Below the pieces are notes generated by a model. It was not told the DNA's origin. It saw only the letters and a program-made list of their open reading frames with translations, and searched no databases. This document shows positions 36,157 through 45,607 of a stretch of 64,000 nucleotides of DNA, piece by piece. Position 1 is the stretch's first letter. Each line of letters begins with the position of its first letter. The position numbers were made by a program, and so were the translations under genes. Origin of the DNA: Aquimarina algicola (GTDB taxonomy: Bacteria; Bacteroidota; Bacteroidia; Flavobacteriales; Flavobacteriaceae); assembly GCF_006443095.1 (NCBI RefSeq), contig NZ_VFWZ01000007.1, positions 186,001 to 250,000 on the forward strand, written 5' to 3'.

Positions 36157-36647
36157 TTTTTATCTAATTGTACTTATTCTTCATATCCTATTTTTTAAAA
36201 TAAGACGAAGACAGAGATTTGCCTTATAGTATTTTTACCAAAAGACCATTGGGTGGTATATGGATTAAACCAAAATTACATCTTAGCGTTATGTTCTCTT
36301 ACCCAATCTCGTTCTTCGTCTTTTTATTTATCTATTCAATAAAATATTTTGTGCTTATAATCTGTATATAAATTATAAACACTAATAAACTAATCACTAT
36401 AATGTACTATTATTTCTTAAAATTTGACGTTAACAAAAGCACAAATGGGAGGTAAATTAACTGTACTTTATAAAAAAATTGGGAAATAAATACTTGTTTA
36501 CAAACAATAAAACTAATTATATACATCAGTTATTTAACCATAAATAATAGTTTATTACTCATTTACAAGAATTCTATTTATAAACGATTAATATTAATCA
36601 ACCATAATTTGGTTTACAGAAAATATAATCAATCAATTATATAAAGT
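36157..36647. other. Intergenic region, 491 bp, with a structured inverted repeat
   Basis: This is the longest gap in the window. Both flanking genes are on the minus strand. The only clear structure is the inverted repeat at 36202-36322. The rest (36330-36647) is AT-rich with no gene or consensus promoter that I could settle on. Confidence 0.6.
36202..36322 (-). repeat. Long-range inverted repeat, possible structured RNA
   Basis: AAGACGAAGA (36202-36211) pairs with TCTTCGTCTT (36313-36322). Beyond a two-base mismatch, GAGATT continues the pairing with AATCTC. A further pair ATTGGGT (36248-36254) / ACCCAAT (36301-36307) lies inside. The distance of ~100 nt between arms suits a folded leader RNA of the small secreted-protein gene (minus strand) or an independent small RNA. 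Confidence 0.45.
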
Positions 36648-39600
36648 TTACTTTGTGTTGATTTTTACAGACTGTAAATAATCATTATTCTTTACTGCTA
36701 AAATATAAGTATCTGTTGGAGTATTTACAATAGCCATATCCTTAACATCACCAGATATGTGCAAGCCACTTTTTGGTGCAGAAATGATATTAAAATCCCC
36801 TTTACCATTTCCTTGCAAAAACAGACCATACCCAGCATCATTTTTAGGCGTTTCTACTTCTGACGTATGTAAATTACCCGCCAAAATAACATCTAGAAAT
36901 CCATCTTTATCAAAATCATTAACTAAAATTTGATTTATGGAAGAAAGTTGGGTTTCTATTGGCAGTTGTTTAATTGCAAATGTATCCCCTTTATTCTCTA
37001 GGTACACACTGGCGAAAGATTTGATTTGATAATGTGTAGATGATTCCAGAGATTTTTTGGTATAAACATCTACAAGCGTTGCTTCAGAAAAGCTTTTATA
37101 GTCCTTAAATTTATTTTTTATCGCTGGTATTTGATCAGAAGAACATTGTCTACCTCGTAAAGGATATTGTTTACCGTCATTATAATAACTCAAAACGATA
37201 TCATTTTTACTATTTTTATCAAAATCACTAATGAACATATCAAAAGTTTCATCTTTTGTAGCTGTATATTTATAATTCAAACCATTATTTCCAATGATAT
37301 AATCCATATCACCATCATTATCAAAGTCTCCTTCATTTATACTCCACCACCATCCTGTCGTATCATTATTTAATCCAAGCGTTTCAGATACATCTGTAAA
37401 ACCTAATGAGTTATTATTTTTAAACACTTTAATCGGCATCCACTCTCCTACTATAATGATATCTAACCAATCATCATTATCAAAGTCTGTAATCAAAGCA
37501 CTTGTAGCCATGCCTAGATTTACAAAATCTTTTGCATATTTCTCGGTTACATTTATAAATTTGACCTCTCCTTTTTCTGTTTGATTTTCTAACAAATAAG
37601 TAGTTGCAGGAATCGGATAATTACCTGGAGTTTGACGACCTAAGACCAGTAAATCTTGTTTTCCGTCTTTATTAAAGTCTATTGGATATACTCGCGAACC
37701 ACTGGTAAGCATTTCTGGCAGTACCTGTTCATCAGATTTTGTAAAATTACCTTGACCGTCATTAATGTAAAGTCTATCTTGGAGCATCTGAGATGTAGAG
37801 GTAAATTCATATCCACCACTTACTACATATAAGTCATGGTCTCCATCATTATCGGCATCAAAAAATAGCGCTCCTGTATCTTCATGAGCAATATCATCTT
37901 CAAAAACAGTATTCTCTTGCTTATCAAAGCCTTCTTCAGTTTGTAAAAACAAGCTTGCAGAATGGCCAACAGCTCCTCCTACAAAATAATCATCTTTTCC
38001 GTCATTATTAACATCTTTTACAGCCAATGCCGGACCAAATCTAGACATTTTATGAGGAAGCAATACTTGTGTCTTAAAATCATCAAAATAATTTTCTTCA
38101 TGCTTATACTTAGGGAAAAAATTATTTTCTTGATTTGCAAAAAGAGTTTGATCTGATTCAGTTTGTATTGTGTCTATTTTTGCATCAGACTGTTTAAGTA
38201 TAATTTTTTGATTTACTTTTACATCTTTTAATACCTGAACATTACCATTTGTCCAAACGACTTTTAGTTCTTTTATATTTTCAAGTTTAGAAAGTCCAAA
38301 ATGTAATTCAGGTGCTACTGAAGATTGAAACCCTCTGGTTAAGGTAAGCTCTTTCATTTGGGTATCGGTTTCTGTGGTTACATACACCCTATTCCCTAAT
38401 CCAAAAGTATTTTTATTATCACCAGAAAAACCAACAGTCAGATAATTATGTCGATCAGCACTTTTATTTTCAAAAATTGAAGCATAATCGTCTATATTAT
38501 TTGTAATTATTTCTAAATCACCATCATTATCCAAATCTGCATAAGCAACACCATTAGAAAAACCTTCATATTCGATTCCCCATTCGGCATTTACTTTTTC
38601 GAATTCAAAATCTCCTACATTACGAAACATAAAATTATCTATTTTTTCTGAAGGGATGAGAAGACTTCTTTGCAACAGACTATCTTTATTAATTTTTTTA
38701 TTTTTTAGTTTTTTAAAATAATCGTTATTGTTAATTTCTCTTCGGGTTCCATTTGTAATAAACAGATCATTACGACCGTCATTATCAAAATCAGCAAAAA
38801 GTGGTCCCCAGCTCCAATCTGTTGATGAAGTTCCTGTTATCCTAGAGACATTTGCAAATTGTGGAATTCCATTCTTAACTATACCGGTATTCACCTGAAA
38901 ACAATTATGCATATATTGATAATGAAACCCTGAATTTACGGTACTCCAAAATAGCGATGGGTTCATACTTGCCATATTTGCTTTTTTTCGACGATTACTT
39001 TGCGCATCCATATCAACTTGAAAGATATCTAAATATCCGTCGTTATTGTAATCTGCTATATCGGCTCCCATACCAAAAAAAGCAGTATGTCCTACAGCTT
39101 GTTTTACCACTTCTTTAAAAGTTCCGTTTTTGTTATTTATATAAAAATAATCAGGTGTACTAAAATCATTTGAAACATAAAGATCAGGCCATCCATCATT
39201 ATTGACATCTCCAACAGTAGCACTTAATGTAAGACCAAAACTTTTTACTCCTGCTTCTTCGGTAACATCTGTAAAATTTTTCCCATCATTACGATATAAA
39301 TGATCAGTTTCATGATCTTTTATATTTTTCATTTTAAACTTGTAATAAAAATTGGGGGCATCAAACGCAGTAGGTGGATAATTAGCTACATACAAATCTA
39401 AGTCTCCATCTTTATCATAGTCAAAAAATGTTGCTTGTACACTATTACCAATATCAGCAAGATTATACTCCTCTGCTTTTTCTACAAAAGTACCATCTCT
39501 ATTATTTATAAATAATTGATTTTGTTTGGGTTCGAATTTACCTCCGACAGAACAATAGATATCTAAATATCCATCTGCGTTAACATCTGCCATAGTAACA

Positions 39601-39977
39601 CCTGTATACCATCTTTTATCACCTTCTATACCGGCTTTTTGACTTATATCTTCAAATACAAGATTTCCTTTATTGAGGTATAATTTATTTGGAACTTGAT
39701 TGCCTGTAAAAAAAATATCAATGAGCCCGTCATTATTAATATCACCTGTAGCAACTCCTCCACCCATGTATAGATAAGAATATGTAAAATAATTAACCGA
39801 GTCATTTTCTGTTAGTATATTATTAAAATCAATCCCTGTAACAGAAGATTCCAACGCTTGAAAAATAGGAGTATCAACTATCTTATCTTTCTTATCATTA
39901 TCCTTAGAACAGCTATACAACAAAATACTGAACACAAATAATACAATATACCTAGATAAAATGTGATAATAAACCAT
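36648..39977 (-). CDS. FG-GAP/VCBS-repeat lipoprotein with ASPIC/UnbV domain
   Basis: This 1,109-residue protein has a lipobox (FSILLYSCSKD, C23). It then has a large set of beta-propeller-type FG-GAP repeats marked by calcium-binding DxNxDGxxD motifs (for example GDINNDGLIDIFF, DYDKDGDLDLYVANY, DFNKDGKQDLLVLG). An ASPIC/UnbV domain is at about 520-590 (HFGLSKLENIKELKVVWTNG). It is probably exposed on the cell surface. Located directly after susD, it may serve as the glycan- or glycoprotein-binding lipoprotein of the locus. A 148-bp gap with an inverted repeat separates it from susD. Confidence 0.88.
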   Translation of the reverse strand: MVYYHILSRYIVLFVFSILLYSCSKDNDKKDKIVDTPIFQALESSVTGIDFNNILTENDSVNYFTYSYLYMGGGVATGDINNDGLIDIFFTGNQVPNKLYLNKGNLVFEDISQKAGIEGDKRWYTGVTMADVNADGYLDIYCSVGGKFEPKQNQLFINNRDGTFVEKAEEYNLADIGNSVQATFFDYDKDGDLDLYVANYPPTAFDAPNFYYKFKMKNIKDHETDHLYRNDGKNFTDVTEEAGVKSFGLTLSATVGDVNNDGWPDLYVSNDFSTPDYFYINNKNGTFKEVVKQAVGHTAFFGMGADIADYNNDGYLDIFQVDMDAQSNRRKKANMASMNPSLFWSTVNSGFHYQYMHNCFQVNTGIVKNGIPQFANVSRITGTSSTDWSWGPLFADFDNDGRNDLFITNGTRREINNNDYFKKLKNKKINKDSLLQRSLLIPSEKIDNFMFRNVGDFEFEKVNAEWGIEYEGFSNGVAYADLDNDGDLEIITNNIDDYASIFENKSADRHNYLTVGFSGDNKNTFGLGNRVYVTTETDTQMKELTLTRGFQSSVAPELHFGLSKLENIKELKVVWTNGNVQVLKDVKVNQKIILKQSDAKIDTIQTESDQTLFANQENNFFPKYKHEENYFDDFKTQVLLPHKMSRFGPALAVKDVNNDGKDDYFVGGAVGHSASLFLQTEEGFDKQENTVFEDDIAHEDTGALFFDADNDGDHDLYVVSGGYEFTSTSQMLQDRLYINDGQGNFTKSDEQVLPEMLTSGSRVYPIDFNKDGKQDLLVLGRQTPGNYPIPATTYLLENQTEKGEVKFINVTEKYAKDFVNLGMATSALITDFDNDDWLDIIIVGEWMPIKVFKNNNSLGFTDVSETLGLNNDTTGWWWSINEGDFDNDGDMDYIIGNNGLNYKYTATKDETFDMFISDFDKNSKNDIVLSYYNDGKQYPLRGRQCSSDQIPAIKNKFKDYKSFSEATLVDVYTKKSLESSTHYQIKSFASVYLENKGDTFAIKQLPIETQLSSINQILVNDFDKDGFLDVILAGNLHTSEVETPKNDAGYGLFLQGNGKGDFNIISAPKSGLHISGDVKDMAIVNTPTDTYILAVKNNDYLQSVKINTK

Positions 39978-40012
39978 ATAATATTACTAACAATTCTTAA
40001 ATATATAAAATA

Positions 40013-40094
40013 CACTGTCTGAAAATCAAAGTTATTTGGTTTTATAAATACATTACAATATTTAGTCACCAATAAACCAAATTTTCAGACAGTG
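40013..40094 (-). terminator. Interrupted inverted repeat between susD and the VCBS gene
   Basis: CACTGTCTGAAAAT (40013-40026) pairs with ATTTTCAGACAGTG (40081-40094). Inside, TTTGGTTTTAT (40035-40045) pairs with ATAAACCAAA (40072-40081), leaving an 8-nt bulge on one side. The element lies 32 bp after the susD stop in the direction of transcription. It could be a partial terminator or an mRNA-stabilising element that sets a higher level of SusCD than of the downstream protein. Confidence 0.55.
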
Positions 40095-40125
40095 CCAAAA
40101 ACTAATTCAACTTACTACGGCTTAA

Positions 40126-41892
40126 TTAATAACCGGTATTTTGTTTAATTTCTCCATTACTAACACCTATTATACTTTGTGCAATAGGATATCGTTCACT
40201 TTTTGGAGTAAATGTTACTCCTCCTAAATGGCTTCTTTTTGTTGATTCCTCAGCTAGATAAGCATTTAATACTGTCATAGCTTGATTTCTTCTTACCAAA
40301 TCAAAAAAGCGATGCCCTTCTAATGCAGTTTCTATACGGTACTCATGAGCAACAGCTTTAATCGCTTGATCTTGCCCGGTAAATGAACCATAAGGACTAA
40401 TTACATAGTTTGCAGCTGGTGCATCTGTTGGATTGCCATCAGCATCTAACTCTTTTACAAAATCTTCTGGGTTTGCTGCACGCATTCTAACCATGTCTAC
40501 AAGCGAAACTCCTAAATCACCTTCTCCTTTTGCTGCTAGAATTTCTGCTTTCCACAACAATATTTCTGCAAATCTAATGATATTAGTATTTATTGAACTT
40601 ACAGCAGGAGCCCATGCAGAATTAGCATCTACTGATATATCATTAAATTGACTTGCTCTAAATACAGATACTTTTTGCAAATATGGTCCTCCATTAGCTG
40701 GATTTCGAATCCAATCTTGTCCGGGCATTATTCCCCATCCATTAAAATCTATGCCTCTACGTCCTACTTTCCAATCCAATCTTGGGTCTAATTCATCTTC
40801 ATACGGAGTAAAAGCAGCATCTGAAGCAACACCATCATCATTGGTTACATCTTCGTCATTAAATGTATCTAACAATGGTAATCCCGAGGCATCTGTTTTA
40901 TAAGCATTTACCAAATTTTGAGAAGGCTGAAAAAAACCGCAACATGCACCACCTGTAGTCCCTACAGGAGCTCCATTCGGAAAATTAAGGGCTTGTCCCC
41001 AGTTTCCATTATCATCATTAGATGTACCATCGTTAACTGTATGCTGAATAGCAAAAATAGATTCACTAGAATTCTTTGTTGCAGCATTAAAGTTATCAGA
41101 ATATTTCATTGCTAAGCTATATGGTCCTCCATTAATTACATCATCCAATAAAGGCTGCGCAGCATCGTAATCTAATTGATACATGTGAACTTTAGCCAAA
41201 TAAGATTTGGCAACCCAACTATTAGCAGCTCCATCAAAACGAGAATCTTCAGTAAGGTTATCTATCGCAAATTGAAAATCATTTTCTATTGCTGTCCACG
41301 AATCAACATCTATATTTGTTGTAGATTCTGTTACAGTTTCATCGACATAAGGGATATTGTCCCATATTTTCTTAGCCTCAAAATGATAATGTGCTCTCAG
41401 AAACCTTCCTTCGGCAATTAGTCTAACTGATTGCTCTTCTGTCAAATCACCTTCTTCTAAACCAAGTTGAGCTCCTCTAATAGCTTCATTAGCTCTGGCA
41501 ACTCCTTCAAAAATAGCTCTCCATAAAAATCCGTAATAGCTATTTTCTGTAGCTAATGCCTTATATCCTTCTACATTATCTATAATAGGTTGATCTCCTG
41601 GATCACTTCCTTTATATGCATTATCCGAGGCTACCTCACCATAAATCCAATGAGAAGGATCTGAACGCCAAGGATCCGAAGTCGAAACATTAAGATCTAA
41701 CATTCCATACGCAGCATTAACCTGTAATGTAACCCAATCATTATCATAAATAATTGCATTCTCATTTACCTGACCTTGCAATGGTAATTCCAACTCATCT
41801 TTACAAGATTGAAAAGTGATTGCTATTAGTGAGAAAACACCGAGTATTAGTATTGATGTTTTAGTTGTAAATACTTTAAATATTTTTGTCAT
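40126..41892 (-). CDS. SusD/RagB family outer-membrane lipoprotein
   Basis: This 588-residue protein has a lipobox (FQSCKDELELP, about residue 30), the N-terminal SusD-like domain with TPR-like helices (GEVASDNAYKGSDPGDQP, AIRGAQLGLEEGD), and the C-terminal SusD/RagB domain ending in RIETALEGHRFFDLVRRNQA, followed by KSERYPIAQSII. It captures oligosaccharide or peptide at the surface and forms a lidded complex with SusC. It lies 11 bp after susC, so both are co-transcribed. Confidence 0.93.
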   Translation of the reverse strand: MTKIFKVFTTKTSILILGVFSLIAITFQSCKDELELPLQGQVNENAIIYDNDWVTLQVNAAYGMLDLNVSTSDPWRSDPSHWIYGEVASDNAYKGSDPGDQPIIDNVEGYKALATENSYYGFLWRAIFEGVARANEAIRGAQLGLEEGDLTEEQSVRLIAEGRFLRAHYHFEAKKIWDNIPYVDETVTESTTNIDVDSWTAIENDFQFAIDNLTEDSRFDGAANSWVAKSYLAKVHMYQLDYDAAQPLLDDVINGGPYSLAMKYSDNFNAATKNSSESIFAIQHTVNDGTSNDDNGNWGQALNFPNGAPVGTTGGACCGFFQPSQNLVNAYKTDASGLPLLDTFNDEDVTNDDGVASDAAFTPYEDELDPRLDWKVGRRGIDFNGWGIMPGQDWIRNPANGGPYLQKVSVFRASQFNDISVDANSAWAPAVSSINTNIIRFAEILLWKAEILAAKGEGDLGVSLVDMVRMRAANPEDFVKELDADGNPTDAPAANYVISPYGSFTGQDQAIKAVAHEYRIETALEGHRFFDLVRRNQAMTVLNAYLAEESTKRSHLGGVTFTPKSERYPIAQSIIGVSNGEIKQNTGY

Positions 41893-41903
41893 CGCAGTCT
41901 TTT

Positions 41904-44900
41904 TTAAAATGAAACATTTAAGCCTAAATTAACTGATCTTGACACCGGATATGCCCCTCTATCAACTCCTATTTCTAGGTTTGCTTGTTGTTGATTGGTA
42001 TAATTCGATAAATTAATTTCGGGATCTAAACCGCTATAATCTGTTATAGTGATTAGGTTTTTTCCTTGTATAAAAAGTCTAATTTTGTCAACTCTCAACT
42101 TTTCACTTATGGTTTCACCTAAGGTATATCCTACAGCTATATTTTTAAGCCTTATATAAGATCCATCTTCTATGTAATATGAGGATCCAACTGATTCGTC
42201 CGCACTTAATGTAAATGCAGGAAGTGTACCTCCTCTATTTTCTGGAGTCCAAGAATTTTGAATATAATCTAAACTCCTAGCACCTTCAAAATTTGAAAAA
42301 TCTGTCCAGAATTTAGTTAAATTATATATATCGTTACCTTGAGACCCTTGAAAAAGCATAGAGAGGTCAAAGTTTTTATATTCTGCATCAAAATTGATTC
42401 CGTATGTAAAGTCAGGGTGTGGATTCCCTATGATATCTCTAGAGTCACCTGTAATAATTGCTCGACCTGTATCTTGATCAATACCTTCCCAAGTAAACCC
42501 TACAAATGAAGATATCGGCTCTCCTGCGACAGTATTAGTAGTTTCAAACCTAGTTTGTGAACCTAAATTAGGGTTTGGTATCACTTGATCCGGATTCTCG
42601 ATATCTAAAAAGTCTACCTCATTTTTATAATGTGAAACATTTACACCTATCGAATATTTAAATGCTGCGTCACGATTATTTGAATATGAAATCCCAAGAT
42701 CAAAACCAGTATTGGTCATTTCACCAAAATTTCTAAAGATCGTACCAATAGTGTTTCCAAATACAGTAGGATCTACAGGAACAGCCAAAAGCATATCTTT
42801 AGTTACAGCTCTATATACATCTAAATCAAAGTTTATTGAATTATTTAATAATGTAGTAGAAATACCTAAGTTAGTAGTGGTAGTGGTCTCCCAAGTTAAG
42901 TTTGGATCTGCAATGTTTGACAAGAATACACCTGTTTGTCCATTATAATCATAAAAATCAAGATTAGATGTAAATGCAGTTACCCCTCTAAAAGCAGGAA
43001 TTGAGTTATTCCCTAATTCTCCCCAACTAAACTTAAGTAGTAAGTTGTTTACAAAAGAAGAGTCTTCAAGAAAACTTTCGCTAGACATTCTCCAACCTAC
43101 ACTAAATGCAGGAAAGACAGCATCTTGATTTCCTCCTTCGAATAACGAAGATTCATCTCGTCTAACCGTTGCACTTAGTAAATATTTATCATCATATTTG
43201 TAATCTACCTTTCCAAATACAGAGAAACTAGATGATTTTGATTGTCCACTACCTACGGTTTGAGTACCTGTTCCAGCACTTAAAAAAGTAAATTCGGGAG
43301 TATCAACCAAAAAGTCTGTAATTTGACCAAAGAACTGTTCAAACCTATTCTTCTTAAACTCCGTTCCTACAAAAGCATCAATACTATGAACATCTGCAAG
43401 CGTCTTGGTATATTGTAAAATATTAAACCAGTTTGTATTTATAATATCCGTAGAAGTTTCTCTTAATAAATTAACTTGTCTCGCAGCTGCGTTTTCAACA
43501 TCTACCGGTCTAAAAAATGAAAATTTAGCACTACTCATGTCCGCAGTAAAAGTAGACTTGAACGACAAACCATCAAAAAGATCAAATTCTGCATAAATTG
43601 CCCCGAGTGCACGTATAGTTTCTGTAGGGTTATCTGCATTTCTATCAGCAATTCCTATAGGATTAGAAGCATTACCTACTCCATTTGTAGAACCAGTACC
43701 AGCATAATTACCTCCTACATCAAAAACAGGAATCAAAGGGTTGCTTCTATACAATGCAGCTATCTGTCCTTCGTTATCTTGGTTACTAAAACTTCCTACA
43801 GGATCAATAACTCCTATTCTTTCTGAATATGAAACGTTTATAGACTCACCGATTCTGAATTTGTCTGTAATATCAAGTTCTGAGTTAACCCTTAAATTAT
43901 AACGTTCAAAACTGGTTGCTCTACCAACTCCTTCTTGATCAAGGATTCCTAATCCTACATATAATTTTGAATTTTCTCCTCCTCCATTCACTGAAATGTT
44001 GTGTTGCTGTACAAAAGCAGCGTCAAAAAACTCATCAAACCAATCTGTTCCTGCTTTATTTGCTCTGGTGATTCTATTATTTGGGAAACTATATGCACTT
44101 TCATCTACAGAACCTGAAACTCCTTCAGGTATAGTATAATCAGGCAAAACCGGATTATTACCTGAACCGTACTGAGGATGAGAAAGTTCTAAGCCATCAT
44201 TTCTTAAGGCTGCCCAACGTGCATCTGCTATTTGTTGAGGGGAAGCAAAATCAGGAAATACTGATTTTGGTATAAAATCAACTCCTGTAAGCCCACTATA
44301 ACTAAAGGTTACTTTATTATTTTTCTTTCCACTTTTTGTAGTAATAATTATTACCCCATTTGCTGCACCAATTCCATAAATAGAAGAAGCAGCGGCATCT
44401 TTTAATATCTGAATTGAAGCAATATCATCAGGATTCAAATCGTTTAACCCTTGCCCTGTCTGTACACCATCTATAACATATAAGGGATCGTTTCCATTTA
44501 TTGTTCCATACCCTCGAATACGAACGGCTGCATTTCCTCCAGGACCACCTTCTACTCCAACTGTTACCCCTGCTGCTTGCCCTTGCAATGCTTGTTCAAT
44601 ACTATTTGGTGTTGTAGCAGCAACGGTTTCTGATTCAACAATTGTTACAGATCCTGTAATATTTCTAGTATTTTGTCTTGTATATCCCGTTACTATTACT
44701 TCGCTTAATTCGCTTGCGTCTTCTTGTAAAACTACATCTATCGTAGCTTGACCTGAGTATGCTATCTCTTTTGTGCTAAACCCTACATAAGAAAAGACTA
44801 AAACTTCTCCTTGTGCTACTTCTAACTCAAAATTACCATCAAAATCAGTCTGAGTCCCCTTTGTAGTATTTTTTACTACAACACTTGCCCCTGGTAATGG

Positions 44901-45356
44901 TCCACCATCTGCGGTAGTAACTTTACCGGTAACTATAGTTTGGATTATGTCTTCGGTTTCTGAAAACGTTTTCGTAACTGTATCTGTTTTAGACTTTGTT
45001 ATTACGATTTGCCGATCAATAACTTTATATGTAAGATCTGTTTTTTGAAGTGCTTTGTCTAAAATTTCAGTTACTGTAGATTGTTTTAAGTTGAGTGTAA
45101 CACCTCCACTATTCTTTAAGATATCATCTTTATAAAAAAATATAAATTCACTTTTAGAATGAATTTGATCAAATAATTCTTCTAAAGTTCCATTTTTTAC
45201 ATTAATATCAAATTTTGTTTGTGAGTAAGAGTCATTAGCGTAAACGCTTGTTAATCCGATAGCCAGGAATAAAATAAAAACTCTCATAATGATCAATAGA
45301 AAATTGACTTTCAAATTTTTAGGAAAAAAAGAAAGCCCGTTAATCTTTTTATTCAT
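41904..45356 (-). CDS. SusC/RagA family TonB-linked outer-membrane protein with STN domain
   Basis: This 1,150-residue protein has a signal peptide (about 20-45), an STN (secretin/TonB N-terminal) domain at about 50-115 (FDINVKNGTLEELFDQIHSK, KVIDRQIVITK), a carboxypeptidase-regulatory-like domain at about 140-215, and a TonB plug (QALQGQAAGVTV, VRIRGYGTINGNDPLYVIDG). A 22-strand barrel follows. The STN domain is the segment that contacts FecR, and a FecR gene and an ECF sigma gene lie directly upstream, so this transporter also acts as a receptor. The C-terminus ends in an aromatic residue (LGLNVSF), as usual. Confidence 0.94.
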   Translation of the reverse strand: MNKKINGLSFFPKNLKVNFLLIIMRVFILFLAIGLTSVYANDSYSQTKFDINVKNGTLEELFDQIHSKSEFIFFYKDDILKNSGGVTLNLKQSTVTEILDKALQKTDLTYKVIDRQIVITKSKTDTVTKTFSETEDIIQTIVTGKVTTADGGPLPGASVVVKNTTKGTQTDFDGNFELEVAQGEVLVFSYVGFSTKEIAYSGQATIDVVLQEDASELSEVIVTGYTRQNTRNITGSVTIVESETVAATTPNSIEQALQGQAAGVTVGVEGGPGGNAAVRIRGYGTINGNDPLYVIDGVQTGQGLNDLNPDDIASIQILKDAAASSIYGIGAANGVIIITTKSGKKNNKVTFSYSGLTGVDFIPKSVFPDFASPQQIADARWAALRNDGLELSHPQYGSGNNPVLPDYTIPEGVSGSVDESAYSFPNNRITRANKAGTDWFDEFFDAAFVQQHNISVNGGGENSKLYVGLGILDQEGVGRATSFERYNLRVNSELDITDKFRIGESINVSYSERIGVIDPVGSFSNQDNEGQIAALYRSNPLIPVFDVGGNYAGTGSTNGVGNASNPIGIADRNADNPTETIRALGAIYAEFDLFDGLSFKSTFTADMSSAKFSFFRPVDVENAAARQVNLLRETSTDIINTNWFNILQYTKTLADVHSIDAFVGTEFKKNRFEQFFGQITDFLVDTPEFTFLSAGTGTQTVGSGQSKSSSFSVFGKVDYKYDDKYLLSATVRRDESSLFEGGNQDAVFPAFSVGWRMSSESFLEDSSFVNNLLLKFSWGELGNNSIPAFRGVTAFTSNLDFYDYNGQTGVFLSNIADPNLTWETTTTTNLGISTTLLNNSINFDLDVYRAVTKDMLLAVPVDPTVFGNTIGTIFRNFGEMTNTGFDLGISYSNNRDAAFKYSIGVNVSHYKNEVDFLDIENPDQVIPNPNLGSQTRFETTNTVAGEPISSFVGFTWEGIDQDTGRAIITGDSRDIIGNPHPDFTYGINFDAEYKNFDLSMLFQGSQGNDIYNLTKFWTDFSNFEGARSLDYIQNSWTPENRGGTLPAFTLSADESVGSSYYIEDGSYIRLKNIAVGYTLGETISEKLRVDKIRLFIQGKNLITITDYSGLDPEINLSNYTNQQQANLEIGVDRGAYPVSRSVNLGLNVSF

Positions 45357-45380
45357 AATTTTGTTTTTTACGTGTTGAGT

Positions 45381-45396
45381 ATTGCTTTATAGCAAT
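45381..45396 (-). other. Short hairpin in the susC leader
   Basis: ATTGCT-TTAT-AGCAAT forms a 6-bp stem with a 4-nt loop, about 25 bp before the susC start. It may be part of the untranslated leader. No function can be assigned. Confidence 0.35.
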
Positions 45397-45408
45397 ATTT
45401 TTGTTTAG

Positions 45409-45446
45409 GTCAGAAGATGTTGGCGCATTTTCTGACTTTTTTTGTT
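45409..45446 (+). terminator. Hairpin with plus-strand T-run upstream of susC
   Basis: GTCAGAAGATG and CATTTTCTGAC form an 11-bp stem (one G-U pair) with a 6-nt loop. On the plus strand it is followed by CTTTTTTTG, the form of an intrinsic terminator. No gene on the plus strand would use it, so it might end an antisense RNA starting inside susC. Confidence 0.4.
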
Positions 45447-45607
45447 TAAGATTTCAAGTATATCTAGGGTATTATTCTAACTAAACTTATCTTAATTTAT
45501 AAATGCCCATATTCAAAAAAAGATTGCTTAGATTAGTATAATTACTCGAAACATACTGATTTCTTAGCGTAAACGAGTGATGTGTTTATTTCATATAATT
45601 CTATTAT

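Noticed and set aside
37167..37373. Isoleucine-rich frame on the plus strand inside the VCBS gene
   Set aside because: It is a shadow of the repeated DNDGD-type motifs read in the opposite direction.
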